Positions 44,468 through 53,807 of a stretch of 64,000 nucleotides of DNA are shown one piece after another. Position numbers and translations under genes: made by a program. The stretch is from NCBI GenBank assembly GCA_963795665.1, contig CAWCIP010000027.1:186001-250000 (forward strand), in the 5' to 3' direction. Origin of the DNA: DASUPK01 sp963795665 (GTDB lineage: Bacteria; Actinomycetota; Thermoleophilia; Solirubrobacterales; 70-9). Each line of letters starts with the position of its first letter. Position 1 is the stretch's first letter. The notes under the pieces were generated by a model. It saw only the letters and a list, made by a program, of their open reading frames with translations. It did no database searches and was not told where the DNA came from.

Positions 44468-45604
44468 GTGCCAACAGCGAGCAACCATGACCAGAGCCAC
44501 GACGAACAGGCTCGGCTCTTGGACCAGGTCCTGAACGATCTCGACCCCGAGGTGCTCTCCGACCCTGACGTACCCGACATGCTGTTGCACAGGGTCAACA
44601 ATTCCACCGGTGCTCCTGCAGGAGACAGCGATTCGGTGGGTCCAGACGGCGGTATCGCCGACCTCATGGGCCTTACCGGCGAGGCGCCGACCGACTTGGG
44701 TGACACCGCCATCTCGCCCGGCGTGCAAGCGTACGACGACACGCTGTCCAGCGAGCGGATTCACTCGTCGGCCGATCTTTACTACTTGTGCCTGCACGAG
44801 CAACTCGGGGTCTTCGAGGTCGTATGGAAGCTGCAGGAGCTGTTCCAAGCGGGAAGCCTGCGCATCTCGCACGGGCCGGGCGCGTTTGGCCTGTACCGGT
44901 TCGACAAGCACAGCGCCCTGCGCTACCGCCGGGCCGACCGCCTGCGCGCCTACCGACGGGTTCTCGGCTCCGGCCCGGATACGGCCGGTACGAACTCGCG
45001 ACCCAACGAAAGTTTCCGCCGGCTGATGCGGAACTTCATCACCGAGGTCGCGAAATTCTGGCGGGACAAGCGGGTCTCGACAGTCATCCGGGATCGGGCG
45101 TCTGACCCCAGCTTCGGGTCGATTGCCAGCGTCCGCCGGTCGGGTTTGGACCTGCGTACCAACGTCAAGAACAGCTCGTACGGCTTCGTGAACGTGCTGC
45201 GCATCGAAACCAGTCAGGCGTTGGCCGAGGCGTTCAAGATTCTCGGCGCCGAGGACGTCCGCGCCCAGTTCGGCGCGGAAACAGCTTGGGACACCATCGA
45301 ACTGGTCATGTGGCAGTATTTCCATCGCACCGTTGCAGCCAGCACGATGAACCGGATGGCCACCACCGGCCGGGACGTCCTGCGATGGCTCGCGCAACCC
45401 CATATCCTGCGCGTCGACCGCCACGGATTCGAGGCAGCTCTGTACGCGATAGCGGACGAAGCAGAGGAGTGGATCTCCAGCCGGGCCGGTCTGCAGACGT
45501 CTCGCCCGACCCCGCCGCCCCGACACATCTACGTCAACGGCGCGTCACCGGCCGGTCCTCGCGCGGCCGCTAGCACCCGGCTGCCTATGCGCACCGTCGG
45601 CTAG
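44468..45604 (+). CDS. Unknown protein of the cluster
   Basis: 378 residues from GTG 44468 with GGAGG upstream, 18 bases behind the previous gene. An acidic N-terminus (LLDQVLNDLDPEVLSDPDVP) leads to a domain with SSADLYYLCLHEQLGVFEVV and AFGLYRFDKHSALRYRRADR, then FRRLMRNFITEVAKFWRDKR, LRTNVKNSSYGFVNVLRIET and MWQYFHRTVAASTMNRMATT. The tail is Pro/Arg-rich. It appears well folded but is not assignable by eye. The next gene begins 10 bases later. Confidence 0.75.
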   Translation: MPTASNHDQSHDEQARLLDQVLNDLDPEVLSDPDVPDMLLHRVNNSTGAPAGDSDSVGPDGGIADLMGLTGEAPTDLGDTAISPGVQAYDDTLSSERIHSSADLYYLCLHEQLGVFEVVWKLQELFQAGSLRISHGPGAFGLYRFDKHSALRYRRADRLRAYRRVLGSGPDTAGTNSRPNESFRRLMRNFITEVAKFWRDKRVSTVIRDRASDPSFGSIASVRRSGLDLRTNVKNSSYGFVNVLRIETSQALAEAFKILGAEDVRAQFGAETAWDTIELVMWQYFHRTVAASTMNRMATTGRDVLRWLAQPHILRVDRHGFEAALYAIADEAEEWISSRAGLQTSRPTPPPRHIYVNGASPAGPRAAASTRLPMRTVG

Positions 45605-45614
45605 GCGTGCCGCG

Positions 45615-47819
45615 ATGTCCTTCATTCACGAACTGTCCGTTCTTGAGTCACCGCCTGGCAGCCACCAGCCATCAGGCAGCACCGGACACGACCTGATCGC
45701 CCCGGCCCCGCTGGCCTACCCAGGGGCGTCCGCCGGCCGGGCGGACCCGTTCAACGCCGGGCCGCTCGGCCACCAAGGGATTGAGACCGCTGCCCTGGGA
45801 GAAGCTCTCGGTGTCAACGAGGCCACCGCCAGCCAGGTGTACTTCGGCAATTGGCAACGGGACGTCAATCAATTCTTAGCGCCGGCCCTCGTTGGTGCGC
45901 TCGGCGATAACGGCCCGCGAGTCGCCCAGTTGATCTTCGAAATTCTGGACGTGCATGCCGAGGCCGAATTCGGGATGCGCCTCGACAGGACACGCCTTGG
46001 TACCTACCGCTGGGAGGAGCACCTGGACAATCCGCGCGGTTACGGGGTCGCGCTGGATCCTGTGACCTACCGACCGGTGCCACGACCCACCCTCGTCCAG
46101 GCGCCCGAACAGACCGGCCATCGGCTCGCCATGTGGCGGGAGGACCGCCAGTCCGGGCTACCCGGCTACTACCTGGTCGCCCGCGGGTACGCAACGGGCC
46201 AACTTGCCAACGCCGCCAGGCTCGGCCCGACCCCGGCCGGTCTGGAGCATGTCGGCAACGCGCTGCACGTGATCGAGGATCATTTCGCTCATTCGAACTT
46301 CGTCGAGCTTGCCCTCAACCTGGCGGGATCACGAGAAGACCCGATGACAGGTACCGTCGCTGGTGGGGGCTTGATTCTTGACGTCCGGGGTCGACCCCGG
46401 CTGACCACGGGTGTTTTCATGCTTGAGGACACGGCGCACACCGCGTCGAAGTTCCTCCTGGAGCAGATCGAACGGCGCGACGGGCCGCCCGCGGGGCCGC
46501 AGGACGCAGTCCTCCGGGTCATGGTGCGCCGGGTCTTGGGGGAGGCGGCGCTCCGCGTATACAACGCCATCATCCCGCGATGGCGAGCTCTCATGACGTC
46601 TGTCGGGGTCACGCAGATCGAGGAGACCTTCGAAAGGGAGTTGATGCAGCCCCTTCGCAGGCGGCTCGGCGAATTGCTGCGCCCGCTGCTGGAGATTCAG
46701 GCGTCCGCCACCACGGGCCGCCGCGAGTTCGACGGATTTCATCGGGGCAAGCTGACGCGCATCATTGAGAACTCTCATGGTCAGCTGTCGAAGGACGACG
46801 CAGGACGGACGCACCACACGCTTGCTCGCAACCTGGCGATCCTTGCCGTGCGGGATGTCTGGCGCGTAACCCGGCCCACGTTGGAGCAACGCACGACCGT
46901 CCCGGCGGTGACCGGGGTCGTCGCGAAGTACCTGGCACATCCCGCAGACAATTTCTGGTGGAGGGAGACAATTCGCCATGCTGCGCCACCATCGGCGCCG
47001 CGGCGTCCGCGTCATGCCACGCCGGCCCCTCGGCCGGCGCCGTCACGGTCGCGGGGCGGAGACCACGTCAAACCCGACCCGTGCTCCGACCCGAACCTGA
47101 ATTGCGCGAAGAACCCGCAGCCGGGTGCGCTTGCACTGCGGGAGTACTGCCTGCGTCGATGGCCCACCCTCGAATCAGATGTGATTGGAGGCATCCTTTG
47201 CTGCCGAAGGATCGCCGGCACTGACAGACCGTCGTTGCACGGCGAAGGCCGAGCGGTAGACCTAATGGTGCCCTCGCCGGCAGCCCCAGTCGGCGACGAG
47301 GTGGCGAACTTCGTTTACACGTACGCAGCCGCGATCGGAGTGCAGGAGCTGATCTGGAACCGGAAAATCTGGACGGCGCAGAGGGGCGCCGAGGGCTGGC
47401 GTGTCTATCCAGGAGCAAACCCTCATACCGATCACGTCCACGTCGGACTTCTCTGGCGGACTGCTGCCGGCCCACGAGCGTTGACTGTGGACACGCTGAC
47501 CCGCCTTGAGCCGGTCCCGCCAGGACAGCACGGTGCGCCAACGCCCACCCGGCCTGCACCCCCGCCCAGTGCCGGGAAACCTCCGACCGGACTACCGCCG
47601 ACCGTCAAACGGGGGTCCAGAGGCCCGGTCGTAGTGGATCTGCAGCAACGGCTGAACCGATGGGCCGCCGCTCAGAGACGCCCGAAACGCCTCAAAGTTG
47701 ACGGGATCCTCGGCCCGCGAACCGATGCCGCGGTACGCGCGTTCCAGCGTGCGACGCTGCTGGCCGCGGACGGCGTCGTTGGCCCCAAGACCTGGACCGC
47801 CCTCGCGCAGTGGCAATGA
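45615..47819 (+). CDS. Het-C-like domain fused to M15-type D,D-carboxypeptidase-like and peptidoglycan-binding domains
   Basis: 734 residues from ATG 45615. The N-terminal ~400 residues match the Het-C pattern: SQVYFGNWQRDVNQFLAPAL early and HVIEDHFAHSNFVELALNLA at ~residue 220. A Pro-rich linker leads to an M15/VanY-like domain with LHGEGRAVDLMV and GANPHTDHVHVGL (His, Asp and His zinc ligands). The last ~75 residues are a PG_binding_1 repeat (GSRGPVVVDLQQRLNRWAAA, VDGILGPRTDAAVRAFQRAT). Wall-directed action is inferred, yet no signal peptide is visible, so another export route would be needed. Het-C domains are known from fungal incompatibility; their bacterial role is unclear. Confidence 0.85.
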   Translation: MSFIHELSVLESPPGSHQPSGSTGHDLIAPAPLAYPGASAGRADPFNAGPLGHQGIETAALGEALGVNEATASQVYFGNWQRDVNQFLAPALVGALGDNGPRVAQLIFEILDVHAEAEFGMRLDRTRLGTYRWEEHLDNPRGYGVALDPVTYRPVPRPTLVQAPEQTGHRLAMWREDRQSGLPGYYLVARGYATGQLANAARLGPTPAGLEHVGNALHVIEDHFAHSNFVELALNLAGSREDPMTGTVAGGGLILDVRGRPRLTTGVFMLEDTAHTASKFLLEQIERRDGPPAGPQDAVLRVMVRRVLGEAALRVYNAIIPRWRALMTSVGVTQIEETFERELMQPLRRRLGELLRPLLEIQASATTGRREFDGFHRGKLTRIIENSHGQLSKDDAGRTHHTLARNLAILAVRDVWRVTRPTLEQRTTVPAVTGVVAKYLAHPADNFWWRETIRHAAPPSAPRRPRHATPAPRPAPSRSRGGDHVKPDPCSDPNLNCAKNPQPGALALREYCLRRWPTLESDVIGGILCCRRIAGTDRPSLHGEGRAVDLMVPSPAAPVGDEVANFVYTYAAAIGVQELIWNRKIWTAQRGAEGWRVYPGANPHTDHVHVGLLWRTAAGPRALTVDTLTRLEPVPPGQHGAPTPTRPAPPPSAGKPPTGLPPTVKRGSRGPVVVDLQQRLNRWAAAQRRPKRLKVDGILGPRTDAAVRAFQRATLLAADGVVGPKTWTALAQWQ

Positions 47820-47838
47820 GCGGCGATCATCGACGGCC

Positions 47839-48618
47839 ATGATCATCGACTGCCACTGCCATGCGGGCATCGGGGACACTGGATTCAACGGACCCTGGGA
47901 TACCGATGCGCGGCTGGATCGGTACCTGGTCCGTGCCCGGCGCGCCGGCATCGACCGCACCGTGGTGTTTCCCGTATTCAACAATGACTACGCGGCCGCT
48001 AATGCCCGCCTGGCGAAGATCATCGATGGTTTCCAGCCGCGACTGATTGGCTTTGCTGCTGTCAACCCAGGGCGGGACGCGGGACGGGTCGCGGCGGTGG
48101 TCGAGTCCGCGGTGCACAACGGCCTGCGAGGCATCAAGGTGCATGGTCATGACTCGCCTCTCAGTCGCGAGGTGTGCGACGCCGCCCGCCGGTTCAATCT
48201 CCCGGTGCTGGTTGACGTAGTAAGGCGCCCCGTGGTCGTCGAGATGGCCGCGAGCCAGTTTCCTGACGTCCCGTTCATCGTCAGCCACCTGGGTGGGTTC
48301 GCCGACGACTGGATGACCGGACTTTCGGTAATCGACCAGATGTGCCGGTACCCCAACGTTTTCGCGGACACCAGCGGGGTTCGCTATTTCGACCTGCTCG
48401 TCGAGGCAGTCCGGCGGGCGGGGCCGGGCAAGCTGCTCTTCGGCACTGACGGCCCTCAGCTCCACCCCGGTGTAGAACTAGCGAAGGTACGGGCCCTGGA
48501 CCTTCCCGGCGCCGCCGAGGCGGACGTGGTCGGCGGGAACCTGCTCCGAATCCTTCGCAGTCGATGGTCCGAAGGTCGGTCCAAAGCAAATTGGCGGGTG
48601 AAACATATGCAGCGATGA
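47839..48618 (+). CDS. Amidohydrolase_2-family metal-dependent hydrolase
   Basis: 259 residues from ATG 47839, which opens directly with IIDCHCHAGIGD (HxH metal site). Later GIKVHGHD, PFIVSHLGGFADDW and KLLFGTDGPQ supply the other His/Asp ligands of a TIM-barrel amidohydrolase. Substrate unknown. It is 20 bases behind the Het-C fusion gene and ends the compact row. An unusual partner for a wall-directed protein. Confidence 0.82.
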   Translation: MIIDCHCHAGIGDTGFNGPWDTDARLDRYLVRARRAGIDRTVVFPVFNNDYAAANARLAKIIDGFQPRLIGFAAVNPGRDAGRVAAVVESAVHNGLRGIKVHGHDSPLSREVCDAARRFNLPVLVDVVRRPVVVEMAASQFPDVPFIVSHLGGFADDWMTGLSVIDQMCRYPNVFADTSGVRYFDLLVEAVRRAGPGKLLFGTDGPQLHPGVELAKVRALDLPGAAEADVVGGNLLRILRSRWSEGRSKANWRVKHMQR

Positions 48619-48905
48619 CTTCGCAAGTATCCGGATATGCAGGCGGATGGTCGGGGTCACCCACGACGATCATCGCAACGTCATGGTCCGACGCTTCTCC
48701 TTCCTGGGAACGTTGACCTCCGCAATCCAGCGGTTCAGGCCCCGTTCTGGTCGGGTTTCGATGGATTCATCGGCTGGACAGCTGCATAGTCGACTGGTCG
48801 CCCTCTTCCCGGGTCACCGATTGTTACCGCAATTGGGCTGGCTTATTTTGGGTGGGCGGCGCGACCCTCGGGTGTACGGGTCAGGCGAAAGGGTGGGGGC
48901 TGGGC

Positions 48906-49850
48906 ATGGTTGTGGTGGGTACGTGGAACCTGGAGAACCTGTACCGGCCTGGCGGTCGGTTCGGGCCGAAGGACCAGGCGGTCTACGACGCGAAGTTGAC
49001 GACTCTGGCGGCGACGATCACTGCCGCGGCACCGGACGTGCTGGCTGTGCAGGAGGTGGGGGAACCCGCTGCTCTGGATGACTTGGTCGCCCGCTTGCCC
49101 GGTGCGTGGACCGTCACCCTGTCCAACCATCCCGACGCCCGGGGGATCCGGGTCGGCTTCCTCAGCCGCACTGCACCGACGGGCAGCTTCGAGGCGGTCG
49201 ACTTCCCGCCACCCCTGCGGCCGGTGCAGGTCGGCGACAACGCTGCTGACGTCGCCACCGGAATGGGCCGCGGCGCCCTGCACATCCACTTCAATGATCT
49301 GGGCGGCGCCGGATGGGACCTGTTGACGTTGCACCTGAAGTCCAAGCTGCTGTCCTTTCCCGGTGGCCGGTTCAACCCGGTCGATGAGGACGAGCGTGCC
49401 CGCTTCGCCGCCTACGCCTTGTACCGGCGGGCCGCCGAGGCCGCGACCGTTCGGGTCGCCGCTACCCGCATCCTGGGTGGCCACGGGCAGGACCGGCGGC
49501 TGGTGGTGTTGGGTGACTTGAACGACACCGAGCAGGCCGCCACCACGCAGCTGCTGTACGGGCCGCCGGGGTCGCAGTACGAAACCGGGGGATTCGCCCG
49601 ACCCGATCGCGGCGACGGGCAACGGCTGTGGAACCTGGCTCCGCAGATCCCTGCTGAGCGCCGCTATTCCCGCATCTTTGAGGGACAGCGGGAGCTCATT
49701 GACCACATCCTGATCAGCCACGCCCTTCTGAACCGACTGGAGTCGGTGGACACCAGACCGAACCAGGTCGCCAGTATCACCGCCAACCCCGCGACGCGAC
49801 AGAACGCACCCGCCTCCGATCACGCGCCCGTGTTCGCCCAGTTCAACTGA
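48906..49850 (+). CDS. Endonuclease/exonuclease/phosphatase-family protein
   Basis: 314 residues from ATG 48906 (GGGTGGGGG upstream). Motifs of the EEP fold: VGTWNLENLYRPGG, DVLAVQEVGE (catalytic Glu), LLTLHLKSKLL, LVVLGDLNDTE and SDHAPVFAQF (terminal Asp-His). The family cleaves phosphodiesters in DNA, RNA or lipids. No signal peptide. It is separated from the cluster by 287 bases without a gene, so membership is uncertain. Confidence 0.85.
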   Translation: MVVVGTWNLENLYRPGGRFGPKDQAVYDAKLTTLAATITAAAPDVLAVQEVGEPAALDDLVARLPGAWTVTLSNHPDARGIRVGFLSRTAPTGSFEAVDFPPPLRPVQVGDNAADVATGMGRGALHIHFNDLGGAGWDLLTLHLKSKLLSFPGGRFNPVDEDERARFAAYALYRRAAEAATVRVAATRILGGHGQDRRLVVLGDLNDTEQAATTQLLYGPPGSQYETGGFARPDRGDGQRLWNLAPQIPAERRYSRIFEGQRELIDHILISHALLNRLESVDTRPNQVASITANPATRQNAPASDHAPVFAQFN

Positions 49851-49994
49851 CATCCCCCGCGTGACTGACCTACACGACAGTCGGCCCGGTCATGCCCTAG
49901 AGCCGAACCCACGCCCTCGTGATTGTCCTCGCTGCGAGTAGCCGTGGGAAACCACGCGGCGAGACTCACCAAAACTGCCCCCGAAACGCTCCCC

Positions 49995-51348
49995 GTGCCT
50001 CACGTAGGAATGCCCGCGTAGCGGTGAGCGTGGTAGGGCATGAACAGCGGGTTGTCGATGATGTCGCGGGCCGAGGTCACCACGAGGTACGCGCGGTCGT
50101 TCCGGGCCGCGGACAAGCGGACGAAGGGCCGGATCCTGGACGAGGTGGTGTCCGTGACCGGCTGGTCCCGGGACAACGCCCGGCGGCGGTTGACCAGCGC
50201 GGCGCAGAGCCCGCGCGGGGCTGGGCGCTCGGTCACTCCGCGGCCGCGGAAGCAGCGGGCGACCAAGTCTCCTATGACGCGTTGAAGGTCCTGCAGCGGG
50301 TGTGGGCGGCCTCGGGCGGGCAGTGCGGCAAGTACCTCGCGGCGTCGATGCGCACCCAGCTGGACGGCCTAGAACGGCACGGCGAACTCGTCGATGGCGT
50401 CGGCCGGTACAGCATGGCGGTGCGCGCCGAGTTGCTCGCGATGTCGGCCGCGTCGATCGACCGCTACCTGCGATCGGCGAAGGCCACCGACCAGATCAGG
50501 GGTGTCTCGACCACGAAACCCTCGCCGCTGCTGCGGTCTTCGATCAAAATCCGCAGGGCCGGTGATGAGGTGGAGGCCGAGCCGGGGTTCTTCGAGGGCG
50601 ACACCGTCGCGCACTGCGGCCCGACTCTCAAGGGCGAGTTCGCCCGGACCCTGAACCTGACCTGCGTGCACACCGGGTGGGTCTTCACCCGCACGATGCG
50701 CAACAACGCGCACGTCCACGTCCTGGCCGCTCTGCAGGCGGGCGTGCAGGAGATCCCCTTCACCATCACAGGTTTGGATTTCGACAACGGCACCGAGTTC
50801 CTCAACAAGGCCGTCATCGCCTGGGCCGGTGGGCGGGACATCTACTTCACCCGCTCCCGGCCCTACAAGAAGAACGACCAGGCCACGATCGAGTCCAAGA
50901 ACAATCACCTGGTCCGCAAGTACGGCTTCTACTACCGCTATGACACCAGCGAGGAACGTCACGCGCTGAACCGGCTCTGGAAGCTGGTCAACGACCGGTT
51001 CAACTACCTCACCCCGACCAAGAAACCGGTCGGCTGGGGCCAGGACAAGGCCGGCCGCCGCAAGCGTCTGTACGACAAGCCACGAACGCCGCTGGACCGC
51101 CTCCTCACCGCAGGGACTCTCGCCCCCGCCCAGGAACGCCAGCTGATCACCTACCGCGACCAACTCAACCCCGCAGCGATCGCCCGAGACATCGCCGACA
51201 TCCAGGCAGTGCTACTCACACTCGCCAAGGACAAGACCGATCAGCTCTACCTCGCCACCATCCCGACCGCCCTACCCAACGTCCGCAAAGGCATCCGGAT
51301 CAAGGCCAGCTGACCCCCCACACTCGCGGGCATTCCTACGTGAGGCAC
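49995..51348. mobile_element. Complete insertion sequence with perfect 24-bp terminal inverted repeats
   Basis: The left end at 49995-50018 begins GTGCCTCACGTAGGAATGCC. The right end at 51325-51348 is its exact complement over 24 bases. The 1,354-bp element holds one DDE transposase gene. No clear target duplication flanks it. A further imperfect copy of the right end follows at 51360-51383. Confidence 0.88.
50040..51313 (+). pseudogene. DDE (integrase-core) transposase of the IS, one frame change
   Basis: Two overlapping frames make one ~424-residue transposase. The first (50040: MSRAEVTTRYARSFRAADKR, GWSRDNARRRLT, an HTH) runs to about 50265. The second continues YDALKVLQRVWAASGGQCGK to the TGA at 51313. 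Catalytic residues: FFEGDTVAHCG (Asp), GLDFDNGTEF (Asp), NDQATIESKNNHLVRK (Glu). The change near 50265 could be a programmed frameshift, as in some IS elements, a mutation or an error; no classic slippery run is visible. Confidence 0.8.
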
Positions 51349-51359
51349 CGATCAACCTT

Positions 51360-51383
51360 CGCGGGCATCTTGACGTGAGGCAC
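51360..51383 (+). repeat. Second, imperfect copy of the IS right end
   Basis: CGCGGGCAT and ACGTGAGGCAC match the IS end, with four changed bases between them. It lies 11 bases outside the complete element in the same orientation, so it is a relic of another copy or an alternative end. Confidence 0.65.
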
Positions 51384-51447
51384 CACGCCACGCCGCACTC
51401 CGCATCGTGGCGGGTCAGCACTGATTACGACGTCGTAGCCTCCAAAA

Positions 51448-52395
51448 ATGACCATCGAACTCGGCAGACTGAAGCCGGTCCCCCCACGGTCCGTGTGGGC
51501 GCACGAGGCGCTGAACTTCACGCCATGGCTTCTCGACAACGTCGATGTCTTGTCAGACCTTTTGGGTATGGACCTAGCACTCGAGCAGGCGGAGCATCCA
51601 GTCGGCGGCTTTGCGCTCGACCTGTACGGTCACGACCTCACAACAGGGCGAGCCATCATTGTCGAGAACCAGCTCGAGTCTTCTGACCACACCCATCTAG
51701 GTCAGATCCTCACATACGCGGCGGGCACTAACCCCGAAACAATCGTGTGGATAGCAACCAGTTTCAGGTCAGAGCATCGGGCGGCAATCGACTGGCTTAA
51801 CGAACGCACCGACGAAAGCACACGCTTCTTCGCTGTCGAGATTCAAGTCGTTCGGATAGGTGACTCATCGCCGGCACCTGCGTTCAAGCTGGTGGCTCAA
51901 CCCAACGACTGGGGCAAGCAGGTCAAGGCGTCAACAGCTTCAGGGGAGGGATCCGAGAAGGGACTGAGGTACTGGGAGTTCTGGGAGCGGTTCCTGGCAG
52001 CTGTCCATGCCAATCACCCAACTTGGACCCGCGCGCGGACTGCCACCCGGAATTCGTGGTTGGACCTATCGCTGGGCTCCGGAGCGGCGGTACTGGCATC
52101 GACGTTCACCCGCCGAAGCCTCAGCGCCTGGATCTATTTCGGCTCCACCGATGAGTCGGCGAACCGTGCGCGCTTCGACCAACTGAGGCAAGCCCAGGAG
52201 CAGTTCGAGACGGCACTGGGAGAGCCAGCCGTCTGGGACGAGATGGCTGGCAAGAAGGCGGCTCGGGTCGGCGTCGAGTCTGACTACTCCTCCGTAATGG
52301 AGGTTGAAAAATGGCCAGAAATGATCGCGTGGCTGGTCAACGCTCACCAGCGACTTCATGCGGCTCTCCAAGCGGTAGGCGGGGTCCCGGTCTGA
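51448..52395 (+). CDS. DUF4268-like protein with nuclease-like N-terminus
   Basis: 315 residues from ATG 51448. The N-terminal half contains GGFALDLYGHDLTTGRAIIV followed by ENQLESSDHTHLGQILTYAA, a D...E-x-Q pattern as in PD-(D/E)XK nucleases. The second half (LRYWEFWERFLAAVHANHPT, AWIYFGSTDESANRARFDQL, EKWPEMIAWLVNAHQRLH) fits DUF4268 proteins. These are often stand-alone and suspected in defence, but no proof exists. It sits immediately behind the IS. Confidence 0.75.
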   Translation: MTIELGRLKPVPPRSVWAHEALNFTPWLLDNVDVLSDLLGMDLALEQAEHPVGGFALDLYGHDLTTGRAIIVENQLESSDHTHLGQILTYAAGTNPETIVWIATSFRSEHRAAIDWLNERTDESTRFFAVEIQVVRIGDSSPAPAFKLVAQPNDWGKQVKASTASGEGSEKGLRYWEFWERFLAAVHANHPTWTRARTATRNSWLDLSLGSGAAVLASTFTRRSLSAWIYFGSTDESANRARFDQLRQAQEQFETALGEPAVWDEMAGKKAARVGVESDYSSVMEVEKWPEMIAWLVNAHQRLHAALQAVGGVPV

Positions 52396-52677
52396 GGCTA
52401 TTGAGCGAAGTTGCTGGTGTGGACGGGCGATGTGCGCGTGGCCAAGCTGCCGCCTCGAATCAACCAGCCGGACTACGCCCCGTCATGGCGACCGCGCAGG
52501 CCATGTCCTGGGCACCGCCGAGTACCAGGGGCGTGCGTCGGCATGAACTTGTCGCACCGGTGAGCCTCCCTTCTTTGACCCGCCCATGAGCTTCTCGAAC
52601 CCGGCCGGGTACACGACGTTTACCCACGTACGCGTCCCATCCCGGCCGAATGTCCCAATCAAGAAGGGAGCACTCTC

Positions 52678-52896
52678 GTGGTCGTGATCCCGGCGCCGCC
52701 CGGATCGCAGGTCGCAAGCTACAGCGCCGATGAGGACGGAGGGCGACAGGTGATCTGGCGGTCAATTTGCGCCGTCATTCTGTCCGAGCGCCGGGACAAC
52801 GCCGGACAACTCACCCATGCCGTCCCGACGACGGCAGGTCCGATCGTGGAGTGCCCGGGTACTGCGCGGGTGCACTGGGGAGAAGCCACCCCCTGA
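52678..52896 (+). CDS. Small hypothetical protein
   Basis: 72 residues from GTG 52678, GGGAG 10 bases upstream. VVIPAPPGSQVASYSADEDG then RQVIWRSICAVILSERR; no motif or membrane segment. Kept because of the ribosome site and plausible composition. The stretches of ~280 bases on either side hold no recognised gene. Confidence 0.4.
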   Translation: MVVIPAPPGSQVASYSADEDGGRQVIWRSICAVILSERRDNAGQLTHAVPTTAGPIVECPGTARVHWGEATP

Positions 52897-53177
52897 CATG
52901 ACCCGGGGCAGATTCCACGGACCCCCGGCCTGTACGGCACACGGGCAACGGCGCGGGTCGCTCGAGGAAGCGTGCGGCTGACTCGCTCGCGACGGTGCAC
53001 GGACGGGTCAACGGCCACCGCCGCCGGCCCGCTTCTGTACACAGGGCCAGGGCTGGACCAGCCGCCAGCGACTTCGCAGTTCCGCGCGCGACGCACCCGC
53101 ACATGACCCGACAATACGTCGAGCCGTGGACCGCGAGCGAAGCCGTTCACCTGCACGGAGCAGCGAGTACATGATCA

Positions 53178-53807
53178 GTGGAGTCATCGGTCGTCGTTCT
53201 GTCCGTCGACATAACGCTGTCCGCCGGAATAGCAGCTTGCCTGTCTGTTATCGGGTGGTCCGCCCTTCCGCTGGCTGCGCAGGTTGTCCCCGCTTCGGAG
53301 CTCGCGTCTGCTGACCGGTCGAGAAAGTTCGTCATCGTCGCAGATGAGGTCGGTCGCCTTCCAGCCTTTGCGCCCATCAACTCCGGCAACAGCCTCCACG
53401 TCATCATCGTCGGTGGCCGTTGCGCTGCATCATCTGTGCTGGCGGCGCTTGATCACAGTGCCGTGTCGATCGTCGACGGGGACCAGCCGCTACAGGGCCA
53501 GGTCCGCGACTTGAACGCGGAGCTGCTCCGGTCATCAACCACGAGACCATCCCCAACCACGATCGACGGGCTCCGCTGCCGGGTCGCCGAGGCAGAACGA
53601 CTGGCGACGTTGACAAAACGGGAGATCCAAGTTCTCGGGGCGTTGATGTCAGGCGAAACCGCCTCGGACATCGCCGCAGCGCATGTTTTGTCCCTGCCCA
53701 CCGTCCGAACCCACATCCGTGCGGTCCTGCGCAAGCTGGGGGTGCAATCGCAGTTGGCCGCCGTTGCCCTCGCCCACCGCTCGCGGTACCAAACTCATCA
53801 ACTTTGA
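53178..53807 (+). CDS. LuxR-type HTH transcriptional regulator
   Basis: 209 residues from GTG 53178. The C-terminal ~60 residues are a GerE/LuxR HTH: LTKREIQVLGALMSGETASD, IAAAHVLSLPTVRTHIRAVL, RKLGVQSQLAAVALAHR. The N-terminal ~110 residues could be a degenerate receiver-like domain (VVVLSVDITLSAGIAACLSV ... HVIIVGGR) without the usual Asp pocket. It precedes the lower-GC island with the Cys-rich peptide and may control it. Confidence 0.8.
   Translation: MESSVVVLSVDITLSAGIAACLSVIGWSALPLAAQVVPASELASADRSRKFVIVADEVGRLPAFAPINSGNSLHVIIVGGRCAASSVLAALDHSAVSIVDGDQPLQGQVRDLNAELLRSSTTRPSPTTIDGLRCRVAEAERLATLTKREIQVLGALMSGETASDIAAAHVLSLPTVRTHIRAVLRKLGVQSQLAAVALAHRSRYQTHQL

Noticed and set aside
52719..53156. 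145-codon minus-strand frame
   Set aside because: Opposite a better small plus-strand gene, low-complexity composition and no start signal.
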